Positions 19,999-29,070 of a DNA stretch of 64,000 nucleotides are shown piece after piece. The DNA lies in NCBI RefSeq assembly GCF_002087335.1, contig NZ_MWVJ01000074.1:62001-126000 (forward strand), read 5' to 3'. Made by a program: the position numbers and the translations under genes. The notes beneath the pieces were generated by a model that saw only the letters and a program-made list of their open reading frames with translations, ran no database searches and was not told the origin of the DNA. Position 1 is the stretch's first letter; each line of letters starts with the position of its first letter. Source of the stretch: Pseudophaeobacter leonis. GTDB taxonomy: Bacteria > Pseudomonadota > Alphaproteobacteria > Rhodobacterales > Rhodobacteraceae.

Positions 19999-20374
19999 CG
20001 TAGGCAGCTGCCCCGGTTACGCGTTTCAGCGCAAAAATCAGGGAGGCGTCATCAAAAGGTTTGGTGATCCAGCCAGTGGCCCCTGCATTGCGAGCGCGGG
20101 CCTTCATTTCAGGAGCGCTTTCAGTGGTGAGAACCAGAATTGGAACTTTGGAATTGATGCCGGTCCCACGCAACTCTTCGATCACTCCAAACCCGTCCAG
20201 GTTTGGCATGTTGATATCCGTGATAACAACATCAGGGGCGACATCTTCATACATGTCGACGCCTTCGCGGCCATCAACGGCACTCACGTACTCAAAACCA
20301 GCCTCTTCCAGGGTGGCGGCGAGCAGATTCCGGATGGTGCGGGAATCATCAATGGCCAATACTTTGGTTTTCAT
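19967..20374 (-). CDS. cheY: Chemotaxis response regulator CheY
   Basis: A receiver-only protein with the acidic pair (AIDDSRTIR), phospho-Asp in VVITDINMPNLDG, Thr in LVLTTES and Lys in WITKPFDD. It probably takes phosphate from the adjacent CheA. Its last ~11 codons run into cheA, so its C-terminus is slightly longer than the usual receiver. It overlaps the STAS gene start region by four bases (ATGA type), placing both in one operon. Confidence 0.92.
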   Translation of the reverse strand: MKTKVLAIDDSRTIRNLLAATLEEAGFEYVSAVDGREGVDMYEDVAPDVVITDINMPNLDGFGVIEELRGTGINSKVPILVLTTESAPEMKARARNAGATGWITKPFDDASLIFALKRVTGAAAYDVRIHSGYLL

Positions 20375-20658
20375 GCTGTTACCTCGTCTTCAAATCGGTT
20401 GGGCTCCAAACCCAAGAGCGTTAGGGATTTGCGGCAGGAAGCGTTGATATGGGTTACCGCAAAACCCAATTCTTCAGAGCGCCACTGTTGCTCGGCGCTG
20501 AGCAGCAGTTGAAGGCAGCGCGATGGTATGGCTGCAACATTGCTGCAGTCGATTTCTACTGTGGCGGAGCGGGCTCCGACAAGAAAAGCAATGAGCGAAC
20601 TTAACTCCGCAAATGCATTTGGTAATTCCAAAAGGTGCTTGTGCGTTTCTGTGGTCAT
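20371..20658 (-). CDS. Small STAS-domain protein heading the che operon
   Basis: A 95-residue protein resembling stand-alone STAS domains (anti-sigma-factor antagonist type), with a TVEIDCSNVAAIPSRCLQLLLSA core strand-helix that holds the conserved Ser. Such proteins occur at the front of alphaproteobacterial chemotaxis clusters; their partner there is not established. It is the first gene of the minus-strand operon (STAS-cheY-cheA-cheW-cheR-receiver-unknown), so the operon promoter should lie in the gap to its right. Confidence 0.7.
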   Translation of the reverse strand: MTTETHKHLLELPNAFAELSSLIAFLVGARSATVEIDCSNVAAIPSRCLQLLLSAEQQWRSEELGFAVTHINASCRKSLTLLGLEPNRFEDEVTA

Positions 20659-21105
20659 CTTCCGCGATTCTCACCCCCGTTGTCGGTGACGTGTGTCTAT
20701 TCGATGGGTTCATAGTTAGGCTGTGTGACTTAACAATTGATTGCTGCAGATTGCCGGAAAAGCGGTTTTATGCAGCCGAGAGCCAGGGATAATTCTGAAT
20801 TTTCCTAAAGTTTTCTGGTTTCACAACGGATGTGATTCTGCGGGGTGGCCGTTGTTGTGAAATGAAAGAGGCGGAGGTTCTGCAGATCAGTCCGTATATA
20901 TATGCACCCTCCCAAACCGGGGTCTTTGGGCGGCGTGACGCGCTGGCAGAGTACTTGGCAGAGAGAGGGTTTAAGCGCCTCAGCTCATATTGATTTGTAA
21001 AAATGGAATTACCGGGGTTTGCGTAAGCGGCAAATTAACTCCTCTTGGCCAGTCTGTCGCTCACAATAATACTGATCGCCGCCGATGACGCCTTGGGAGG
21101 GCAAC
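20659..21105. other. Divergent intergenic region between che operon and chemoreceptor gene
   Basis: About 450 bp without a convincing gene. It must hold promoters for the leftward che operon and the rightward chemoreceptor. The one structure I see is an 8-bp inverted repeat, TTCACAAC at 20820-20827 and GTTGTGAA at 20854-20861, with a 26-nt spacer. A GGAGGG ribosome site precedes the ATG at 21106. No confident sigma-factor boxes can be assigned by eye. Confidence 0.6.
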
Positions 21106-23477
21106 ATGAATGCACTGAGATCTTTAAAGATTGCCTATAAGCTACCACTGTTTGTGGTGGGTTTTGGTGCGCTGCTAACAGCTGTAATTGTAACGATTAG
21201 TACGGTAAACTTTCAAAAGAGCGCTTTCAATCAAGCCGAGGGCCAATTCGAATCCCTTGTTGCCGGACGCAAGACAGCCTTTCAGTCGTTCTTGCGTGGC
21301 ATCAATGCCGATTTGATGATGCTGGCCGCCACACCTTCAACCGCCACAGCGATCCAGCGCCTCTCTGCTGCCTGGAGCAACCTTGGGGCTGAGGCTGCGG
21401 ATATCGCACGTACGACATATATCACAGAGAACCCTTTCCCACTGGGAGAGCGCCACAATCTGGATCGTGGCAAGCAAACGATTCCCTACAACATCCATCA
21501 CTCCAAATTCCATCCTTCATTCCGGACGCTGCTGACGGCAAAAGGCTATTATGATGCCTTTCTGGTCAGCATGCCGGGCGACGTCGTCTATAGTGTTTTC
21601 AAAGAAGACGACTATGGGACCAACCTGATGAAGGGCCCCTATAAGGACAGCGATCTTGCTGTTTTGTTCCGCAATGCTCTTGAGGTTGAAGCGGGCCGGG
21701 TGGTTTTTTCGGATATTAGCGCCTACGCCCCGAGCAACGGTGCTCCTGCGGCCTTTGCTGCAACCAAAGTTTTGTCTAACTCGGGCCAGACTGTTGGTGT
21801 CCTGGTTGTTCAAATTCCGGTCAATATGATCAACAGTATCATGAACGACGACAAGGGGGTCGGCGACACAGTTGAAGTCTTCCTTGCCGGGGCAGACCTT
21901 ACGGCGCGGACCAGTTCGCGCTTTGAAGATGGTCATTCAGTTCTGGACCAGCTGCCGGTCAGAGAATACCTCACCGAAGCCCTGGAAGAGCGCGGTGCGT
22001 TCACCACCGAGGCTATTGGCCTGCGTGGCCAGCCCGTGGCCTCCTATGCGGAGCATATCCCACTAACCAACGGAAAGTGGGTTATTGCCATTGAACAGGA
22101 CCTTGAGGAGCTGATGGCTCCCGTGGTTGAGGACCGGAACCTTCTGCTGATTGCTTCGATTGTGAGTGCCGCAGTCATGTCCGTGCTGGGCTGGCTTTTT
22201 GCAGGCACGATCACCCGGCCACTGGATCGGATCTGTCGCAGTATGGAGGCTGTGTCCTCCGGAAATCTGGATGCCGATGTGCCTGAGGCAGACCGGGGGG
22301 ACGAGATCGGCAAGATCGGCAAAACCCTGGTTTCGATGCAGGAAGACCTGCAGCAGGCCAGAATCGCTGAAGAACAGCGTGCTGAGTTGCAGCTTGAGCA
22401 AGAGATTGTCGTTGAGAACCTGAGTGCTGGTCTGGTGCGGCTTTCAGAAGGCGATTTTTCACTGCCAATTGAGCAGGCCTTCTCGGGTGAACACGAGAAA
22501 CTGCGTCAGAACTATAATCAGACCATTGAGACGCTCAGTGGCACGGTGTCGAAGGTCATTGATGCGTCCGGCTCCATTCGCAACGGTGCGGCAGGAATCA
22601 GCCGGGCATCGGATGATCTGTCGAATCGCACCGAAAGCCAGGCGGCGACGCTGGAAGAGACAGCGGCTGCTCTGGATGAACTCACAGCGAGCGTAAAGTC
22701 AGCCGCTGAGGGGGCCCGGAGCGTTGAGCTGACCATGGATGAGGCCAAACAAGAGGCTGAAAACACGGGCGAAGTGGTGCAAAGCGCTGTAACCGCGATG
22801 ACCGAGATCGAGCAGAGTTCGAACCATATCAGCCAGATCATCTCGGTGATTGATGATATCGCCTTCCAGACAAACCTTCTCGCCCTGAATGCGGGTGTTG
22901 AAGCGGCGCGTGCCGGTGAATCCGGCAAAGGTTTTGCCGTCGTGGCCTCGGAAGTGCGGGCGCTGGCGCAGCGCTCTTCGGATGCGGCGCTTGAGATCAA
23001 AACTCTGATCGGTGACAGCTCGAAACAGGTTGAACGCGGTGTTGATCTGGTCGGAAAGGCCGGCGGCGCGCTCACAAATATTGTGGACCGGGTCAGCCAT
23101 ATTTCTAAACTGGTTTCAGGCATTGCCGAAGGCGCGGTAGAGCAGGCCACCGGTTTGAATGAGATCAACACGGGTGTGACACAGCTGGATCAGGTGACGC
23201 AGCAGAACGCAGCAATGGTCGAACAGGCCACTGCCGCAGGGCATCTGCTCAGTCAAGATTCCACCGAGTTGTCGCAGCTGGTTTCCGGGTTTCAAATTCA
23301 GGGTGGAGCACCTGTCGTCCAAATCTCGGAGGCTGCGGCGCAGGGCAGTGCCAGGTCATCGGCTCCCCGGCGCATGGCGCTGACGACGACTGGGATGTCG
23401 ATGACGCGGCCCGCGCTCCGTCCGGACCTGTCATCTCTGATGGAAACGCTGCCAAGGATCTCTGGCAGGATTTCTAA
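21106..23477 (+). CDS. Methyl-accepting chemotaxis protein, C-terminal frame broken
   Basis: A transmembrane chemoreceptor. There is an N-terminal helix (~12-33), a large periplasmic ligand-binding region (~35-340), a second helix (~343-367), a HAMP domain and a cytoplasmic signalling hairpin containing NAGVEAARAGESGKGFAVVA. ATG 21106 follows a GGAGGG ribosome site; an earlier in-frame ATG at 21085 adds seven unlikely residues. The open frame runs to 23544 with an odd tail, but one extra base near 23379 gives a tail ending KDLWQDF and stop at 23477. That acidic-Trp-Asp-Phe end resembles the C-terminal tether of other alphaproteobacterial receptors. Its neighbours are cheB and cheD. Confidence 0.88.
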
Positions 23478-23553
23478 ATTATCACTCTCTCGGGGCGATA
23501 TATCGCCCTGGGATGTTCGTAAACTTCGGGTTTTTACCGATTAACTTGGCTGG

Positions 23554-24570
23554 GTGAAACATTTGCGTCCTAAGAATTTATTGATCATAACCACCGACCG
23601 GGCCTTTGCCCGGTCAATCCAAAGTCATATGGAGGCAAGCTACCCGGGCATGAAGGTGCTTTTGGCCAACAACCTCATGATGGCCTATAATCAGGCAGAG
23701 GCCGCAGAACCGACCTTTGCCTTTGTCGAAGATGGTTTCACAAAGCTGCCGGAATTCGAGATGATGCTGGCCCTGTTTTCGGCGCTGGATACCCGATGGG
23801 TGGCCGTTATGGACAGTGCGGGGGCTACGCCTGCGCGCCAGTCTTCGCCGCTGCTGAACGTCGGGGCGGGCATTTTTGAGCTGACAAAAGCGGACAGTCC
23901 CCGGCAGTACTCCCAGTATTTTGACATGATGGTCAAAGCACCGAGGCGAGATCAGGCTGGGGCTCTTGGCAAAGGGGCGGGCAGCGCGCGGGCAAGTACC
24001 AGCTTTAAGAAAATCATCCTGATTGGATCGTCCACTGGTGGGGTCGAGGCCCTGCGCAGTGTTCTGGTGGGCTTTCCGGCGCAATGCCCGCCAACCTTGA
24101 TTGTTCAGCATACCGGCAAGAATTTTGGCCAGGGCTTGGTCTCGCTTCTGGACCGGGTGTGTGCTGCAAAAGTTGTGCAGGCAGAGGACAATATGAATTT
24201 GGAAGTGGGGCATGTATATGTCGCTGCGGGCCAGCGTCGCCATATGGGTATGACACAGCGAAAACCAATGAAAACGCGCCTGAAGGAAGGTCCTCCTATT
24301 TCCGGTCACATGCCGTCTGTTGACGCATTATTTACCTCTGCTGTGCCATACGGAAAGGACGTCGTCGCTGCGATTTTGACGGGCATGGGCCAGGACGGCG
24401 CCCAGGGGCTTTTGGAATTGCGCAATGCCGGGGCAACGACCTTCGCTCAGGATGAAAAATCCTCAGTTGTGTATGGGATGCCGCGTGTCGCCTGGGAAAA
24501 TGGCGGCGCTCAAAAACAAGTTTCTCTTGCCCGTATGGCAGGGGCCCTTCTGCAGGCTGCTAAGGCCTGA
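23554..24570 (+). CDS. cheB: CheB-type protein-glutamate methylesterase with weak receiver domain
   Basis: CheB removes methyl groups from receptors. The C-terminal methylesterase domain is canonical, with the catalytic Ser in LIGSSTGGVEAL, His in IVQHTGKNF and Asp in LTGMGQDGAQG. The N-terminal ~125 residues look like a diverged receiver: only one Asp (TTDRAF) stands where an acidic pair is usual, and the phospho-acceptor position is unclear (FAFVEDGF). Start is GTG 23554, shortly after the chemoreceptor gene. It is followed by cheD. Phospho-control may be weakened. Confidence 0.9.
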   Translation: MKHLRPKNLLIITTDRAFARSIQSHMEASYPGMKVLLANNLMMAYNQAEAAEPTFAFVEDGFTKLPEFEMMLALFSALDTRWVAVMDSAGATPARQSSPLLNVGAGIFELTKADSPRQYSQYFDMMVKAPRRDQAGALGKGAGSARASTSFKKIILIGSSTGGVEALRSVLVGFPAQCPPTLIVQHTGKNFGQGLVSLLDRVCAAKVVQAEDNMNLEVGHVYVAAGQRRHMGMTQRKPMKTRLKEGPPISGHMPSVDALFTSAVPYGKDVVAAILTGMGQDGAQGLLELRNAGATTFAQDEKSSVVYGMPRVAWENGGAQKQVSLARMAGALLQAAKA

Positions 24571-24593
24571 ATTTAGTTGATAAGGAGTTTACT

Positions 24594-25157
24594 GTGACAA
24601 CAGTTTTTGCAAATACTACCTCGGTCACGGTATTGCAGGGAGAATACCGGGTCTCGACCGACCCAAAAGTGGTGTTTTCTACGGTTCTGGGCTCCTGTAT
24701 CTCGGCGTGTATTTACGATGCTGAAAATGGTGTGGGTGGAATGAATCATTTCCTGCTGGCCAATGCCAACGGCAATGATGTGAGCGCACGCTATGGCATT
24801 CATGCTATGGAGCTGTTGATCAACGGCATTATGAAAAAAGGCGCGCAGCGCAACAACCTGAAGGCAAAAGTCTTTGGTGGCGCAAAAATGTCGGTCAATC
24901 TGTCAGACATTGGGGCGTCAAACTCTCACTTTGTGCAGCACTTTCTCAAGGATGAAGGCATTCCGGTGATTTCGTCGAGCGTCGGTGGTAATTCTGCCCG
25001 TCGCGTCCGTTTTCACGCGGTTTCCGGCAGCGCCCAGCAGACCAGGGTCGAAAATGACCGGCGTTTGGGCGAACAGGAATTGGCAAGGGCGCGTCCTGCA
25101 GCCGCGCCAGCACCGGCACCAGCTCCATCCGATCCCGGTGGACTGACCCTGTTCTAG
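24594..25157 (+). CDS. cheD: Chemoreceptor glutamine deamidase CheD
   Basis: CheD deamidates receptor glutamines and interacts with CheC/CheY in other bacteria. The catalytic Cys and His are recognisable in TVLGSCISACIYD and GGMNHFLLA, plus the later Thr/Ser region. The family-typical FGGAKM segment is also present. A tail of Ala/Pro repeats (~residues 160-180) extends beyond the domain. Start is GTG 24594 with GGAG upstream. It ends the plus-strand che genes and is followed by a terminator-like hairpin. Confidence 0.9.
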   Translation: MTTVFANTTSVTVLQGEYRVSTDPKVVFSTVLGSCISACIYDAENGVGGMNHFLLANANGNDVSARYGIHAMELLINGIMKKGAQRNNLKAKVFGGAKMSVNLSDIGASNSHFVQHFLKDEGIPVISSSVGGNSARRVRFHAVSGSAQQTRVENDRRLGEQELARARPAAAPAPAPAPSDPGGLTLF

Positions 25158-25185
25158 AGTTCCCACCCTACAGTGACATCAAACT

Positions 25186-25217
25186 GCTCGCTCCAGGAAC
25201 GCTTGGGGTGAGCTTTT
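25186..25217 (+). terminator. Probable terminator after cheD
   Basis: A nine-pair stem with two G-U pairs (25186-25194 with 25205-25213, loop of ten) is followed by TTTT. It lies 29 bp after the cheD stop and ahead of modA. Confidence 0.6.
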
Positions 25218-25357
25218 GTATTTGAAAGCGGGGTGTTTGTGATAGATCTCGGCCGGGTAGTGCCTTGCCGGGGCGCAAAATTGACTTGCCCAGCGGGGAT
25301 CTCAGAGCTACCTCAAAAGGGTGGCATGGATATCAGGCTCCGGGAGGTTTCACAGGT

Positions 25358-26149
25358 ATGTCCCGCATCGGTCGTTTTTTCGCTGGGGTTCTGGTGACCG
25401 CAGCGCTTGGTCTGACGTTTGGTCTGGCTGGGGGATCGGCCGCTTTGGCGGCTGATGTCACTGTGTTTGCGGCTGCCAGCCTAAAGAATGCGCTGGAAGA
25501 TATCCGCAAAGAATTTGAGGCCGAGACAGACTATACAGTGGCCCTTTCGCTGGCCGGCTCGTCTTTGCTGGCGCGCCAGATCGCGCTTGGCGCCCCGGCT
25601 GACATCTATCTGCCCGCCAGCGCTGATTGGATGGACTATCTTGAGGCCGCAGGTCGTCTGGTGCCCGGCAGCCGTAAAGATCTTCTTGGCAACAGGCTGG
25701 TCCTTATCGCACCGCAATCTGTGGCCCAGTCTATTTCCGGCTTTGACGACCCCCGTCTGTTTGAACAGCTGGGTGAGGGAAAGTTGGCCATGGGTCTGTT
25801 GGACGCGGTGCCCGCCGGGATCTATGGGCAGGAGGCGCTGCAGTCTCTGGGGCTTTGGTCGCGGCTGGCACCGCAGGTTGCCCAGACCGACAATGTGCGC
25901 GCAGCCCTTGCCCTGATAGCGGCAGCAGAGGCGCCCCTTGGCATTGTCTATGCCAGCGATGCCAGGGCGGATCCGCGGGTGGTGGTGCTGGCCGAATTCC
26001 CCGAAGGCTCCCATGATCCAATCCGCTACCCCCTGGCGCAGATCCTGCCAGCTGACGGCCCGGCGGTTGCGGCGTTTCATACCTATCTGCAGGGCCGGGT
26101 GGCGCGCGAGATCTTCTTGTCTGCCGGCTTTGATGTGATTGCGGAGTAG
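25358..26149 (+). CDS. modA: Molybdate ABC transporter substrate-binding protein
   Basis: ModA binds molybdate (and tungstate) in the periplasm. ATG 25358 starts a classic signal peptide (MSRIGRFFAGVLVTAALGL, cut after ALA); a longer upstream frame would bury it. The mature protein starts VTVFAAASLKNAL, the hallmark of ModA, with the SSLLARQI and GAPADIYLPAS ligand-region motifs. Length is 263 aa. It is followed six bases later by modB. No clear ModE box was found in the 200 bp upstream. Confidence 0.95.
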   Translation: MSRIGRFFAGVLVTAALGLTFGLAGGSAALAADVTVFAAASLKNALEDIRKEFEAETDYTVALSLAGSSLLARQIALGAPADIYLPASADWMDYLEAAGRLVPGSRKDLLGNRLVLIAPQSVAQSISGFDDPRLFEQLGEGKLAMGLLDAVPAGIYGQEALQSLGLWSRLAPQVAQTDNVRAALALIAAAEAPLGIVYASDARADPRVVVLAEFPEGSHDPIRYPLAQILPADGPAVAAFHTYLQGRVAREIFLSAGFDVIAE

Positions 26150-26155
26150 CGGCGC

Positions 26156-26848
26156 ATGAACTGGCTGGGCCCCGAAGAATGGCAGGCGGTTGCGCTGTCT
26201 CTCAAGGTTTCGATCTGGGCAAGTTTGCTGAGCCTGCCTTTTGGGATATTTGTCGCCTATGCTCTGGCGCGCTGGGAGTTTGCGGGCAAGCAACTGCTGA
26301 ATGGGCTGGTGCATCTGCCCCTGATCCTGCCCCCGGTGGTAACCGGTTATCTGCTGCTTTTGGCCTTTGGCACCCAGGGCGCTTTGGGAGGGTTTTTGCA
26401 GCAATTTGGCATCATACTGGCCTTTCGCTGGACGGGGGCGGCGCTGGCGGCGGCAATTATGGGGTTTCCCCTGATGGTGCGCGCCATCCGGCTGTCGATC
26501 GAGGCGGTGGACCCCAAACTGGAACAGGCAGCAGCTACCCTGGGGGCCAATCGCTTCTGGGCCTTTGCCACGGTGACCCTGCCTTTGATCCTGCCGGGGG
26601 TCATTGCCGGAACCATTCTGGCCTTTGCCAAGGCAATGGGCGAGTTCGGCGCCACCATCACCTTTGTCTCCAACATCCCCGGCCAGACACAAACCCTGCC
26701 CTCGGCGATTTACGCATTTTTGCAGGTGCCGGGCGGTGAGAGCGCGGCACTGCGTCTGGTGCTGATCTCGGTGGGGATCGCCATGAGCGCGCTGATCCTG
26801 TCGGAACTGCTGGCGCGCCGTGCCAGCAAACGTCTTGGAGGCACATGA
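26156..26848 (+). CDS. modB: Molybdate ABC transporter permease
   Basis: ModB forms the inner-membrane channel. About five to six membrane helices are visible, and the permease-ATPase coupling loop is present (AAATLGANRFWAFATVTLPLI..PGVIAG region). The 230 aa length is normal. It overlaps modC by four bases (ATGA), so modABC forms one transcription unit for molybdenum supply to enzymes such as nitrate reductase or xanthine/formate dehydrogenases. Confidence 0.95.
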   Translation: MNWLGPEEWQAVALSLKVSIWASLLSLPFGIFVAYALARWEFAGKQLLNGLVHLPLILPPVVTGYLLLLAFGTQGALGGFLQQFGIILAFRWTGAALAAAIMGFPLMVRAIRLSIEAVDPKLEQAAATLGANRFWAFATVTLPLILPGVIAGTILAFAKAMGEFGATITFVSNIPGQTQTLPSAIYAFLQVPGGESAALRLVLISVGIAMSALILSELLARRASKRLGGT

Positions 26849-27951
26849 TGCTTTCGGTTGAGCTGCGTCAGCAACGTGCAGGATTTGCGCTGGATATCTC
26901 CTTTGAGGCACCGGCAGGGGTGACCGTGCTGTTTGGCGGCTCAGGCGCGGGTAAAACCACGGTGGTAAACGCCGTGGCCGGCCTCGAGCGTCCCGAAACA
27001 GGCCGTGTGGCCCTGAATGGGCGGGTGTTGTTTGACCTCGAACGTGGTATTTGGCTTGCGCCGCACCGGCGTCGCATTGGTTATATCTTTCAGGAGGGGC
27101 GGCTGTTTCCGCATCTGACGGTGCGCCAAAACCTGCTGTTTGGGCGCTGGTTCGCCCCAAAAGGGGCCGCCCGCGAGGATCTGGAGCGGATCGTTGCGAT
27201 GCTTGGGATCGGTCCTTTGATGGCGCGGCATCCGGGCAGCCTGTCGGGCGGGGAAAAACAACGGGTCGCCATTGGCCGCGCCCTGTTGTCCAGCCCGGAT
27301 CTGATCCTGGCGGATGAACCTCTGGCGGCGCTGGATGACCCGCGCAAGGAAGAAATCCTGCCCTATTTTGAGCGGCTGCGGGATGAGGTGAAGATCCCCA
27401 TGCTCTATGTGAGCCACGCCGCCACCGAGGTGGCGCGGCTGGCCACAACCGTTGTGGTGCTAAAGGACGGCAAGGTGCAGCGTCAGGGTAGCGCCGCCGA
27501 GGTTCTTGGCGATGCCAGCGTGATGCCAACCGGGGTGCGCGCCGCCGGAGCACTGCTGCAGGCGCGGCTTTTACGGCATCATACAGACGGGTTGAGCGAG
27601 CTGGAGGCAGGCGGTATTTCCCTGTTTTTGCCGCAGGTTATGCAGCAAGTGGGCAGCCAGTTGCGGGTGCGTATTCTGGCGCAGGACGTGATTCTTTCGC
27701 GACAAAAACCCGAAGGCCTGTCGGCGCTGAATATTCTGCCCGGCGAGATTGAACAGATCCGGGGTGGGACCGGTCCGGGGGCAATGGTGACGCTCAAAAC
27801 TGATGCGGGGCGTGTTCTGGCCCGGATCACCCGGCGTTCGGCGCAGGCGCTTGAGTTGGCGCCCGGCGTCAGCTGCTATGCCGTTGTGAAATCTGTCGCG
27901 ATTGCCCGCAGCGATGTCAGCGGAGAGGCCCGCAGCGACACTCCAGGCTGA
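26845..27951 (+). CDS. modC: Molybdate ABC transporter ATP-binding protein
   Basis: ModC drives molybdate import. Walker A GGSGAGKTT, signature LSGGEKQR, Walker B LILADEPLAALD and the switch His in LYVSHA are all present, followed by a C-terminal regulatory TOBE/Mop-like domain (~residues 290-360) that in other ModC proteins binds molybdate. Full length is 368 aa. It is convergent with the LysM-solute-binding genes to its right. Confidence 0.95.
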   Translation: MMLSVELRQQRAGFALDISFEAPAGVTVLFGGSGAGKTTVVNAVAGLERPETGRVALNGRVLFDLERGIWLAPHRRRIGYIFQEGRLFPHLTVRQNLLFGRWFAPKGAAREDLERIVAMLGIGPLMARHPGSLSGGEKQRVAIGRALLSSPDLILADEPLAALDDPRKEEILPYFERLRDEVKIPMLYVSHAATEVARLATTVVVLKDGKVQRQGSAAEVLGDASVMPTGVRAAGALLQARLLRHHTDGLSELEAGGISLFLPQVMQQVGSQLRVRILAQDVILSRQKPEGLSALNILPGEIEQIRGGTGPGAMVTLKTDAGRVLARITRRSAQALELAPGVSCYAVVKSVAIARSDVSGEARSDTPG

Positions 27952-28027
27952 CGCCTATCCAAAAATGTGCCGCCGCCCAAAAGGCCGCAGCTTGATTTGG
28001 TTCTTGGGCCGCCCTGCTAGAGCGCGA

Positions 28028-29061
28028 TTACTGCAACTGGCCCCAGAACTGCTCAAGATGGCGCGCCACGATTTCTTCAAAACGCCCTTCTTTCTTGAGC
28101 GCCTTGAGACCGGCATTGACCCGGTACAAATGCGAAGTGCCGCGCCAGTGCCGTTTTGAGATCACCACATGCAGAGCCTCTTCTGACAGGGGCCGCTCGA
28201 CGGGCAGGATGCTGTCGCGCAGCCCTTCCGCAATCAGCGTGTTGGCGCCCAGGAACAGATTGACCGTGGCCGCATCAACCCGGCCTTGCTGCACCAGATG
28301 GAAACAGGCGGCGGGACTGTCGGCCTGCACCAGCGTGATCTTGTCCTCGCTGAGCCAGCGACGGCCGGGACGATCCAGATCATGGGTGAAATAGCCCTTG
28401 GGGCGACACAGGGTCATTCCCTCGATGTCGCTGTCCGCATCAAAGCTAAAGCTGTCAGCGGCGCGGGTGAACAACATGATTGGAATGGTGATCAGCGGCT
28501 CGGAAAAGTGGAAATTCACGCAGCGTTCATCCCGATGCGTGCTGGCGCAGTCGGGTTTGAACCAGGGAAATCCCATGTCGAACTCTTTGTCGTTAAGCTT
28601 GGGAAACAGGTGCTTGGAGCAGTCATTCTCCCAGGTGATGGAGTAGGACACCGGCGCAGGCGTCAGCTCCAGTGCAGCATTGACCAGCTCGGTAATCAGG
28701 CCCTGACCCGGCAAGGCAGGATCGGTAAAGGGGGCAAAGCCGCCGCCGGTCAGCAGTTTCATTTCCGCATCATCCTGGCGCAGGGGCGTGGCCTCGGGTG
28801 TCGATACGCCCTTAGCACAGGGAATATGCAGGAGCTTGCCTGCTTCGGCCACGGGGCCGGTCAGGCGGCTATAATTGCCATAATAGATCAGCGTCCAGCG
28901 TCCAGCGTCCAGCGGCCCCGGTCGCCGTAGTGGTGTTCCGCGATAGAGAACAGGGTATCGCCGGGCTGCACCCGGTAATCCACGTCGCAAATGGCCCAGG
29001 CGGCAGCCGGGCTGAGCATTCCCAAAACCACGGCGATAGAGATCGAGAGCGTCTTCAGCAT
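28028..29061 (-). CDS. LysM plus family-3 solute-binding protein, copy 1, disrupted by 7-bp tandem repeats
   Basis: The gene starts at 29061, ten bases after the copy-2 stop, with GGAGG upstream. A signal peptide (MLKTLSISIAVVLGMLSPAAAWA) is followed by a LysM motif (VQPGDTLFSIAEHHYGDRGRW) and a family-3 periplasmic binding domain with HVVISKRHWRG near the end. The frame breaks inside the LysM motif, where 7-bp units (28889-28914) add 14 bases; a single unit would keep WTLIYYGNYSRL in frame. The healed protein is about 340 aa. LysM suggests it stays bound to cell wall. No permease gene is nearby. Confidence 0.75.
28889..28914. repeat. 7-bp tandem repeat (CAGCGTC x3.7) inside a LysM gene
   Basis: Three perfect CAGCGTC units plus CAGCG. 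The unit length is not a multiple of three, so unit number decides whether the surrounding gene is open: one unit (or four) keeps the frame, while the number seen here does not. It is the only frame break in the window caused by a repeat rather than a single base. Confidence 0.85.
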
Positions 29062-29070
29062 TGTCGCCTC

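Noticed and set aside
25481-27553. 690-residue open frame on the minus strand across modABC
   Set aside because: It is a shadow of three intact, well-recognised genes on the plus strand and is full of Arg, Gln and His as expected for an antisense frame.
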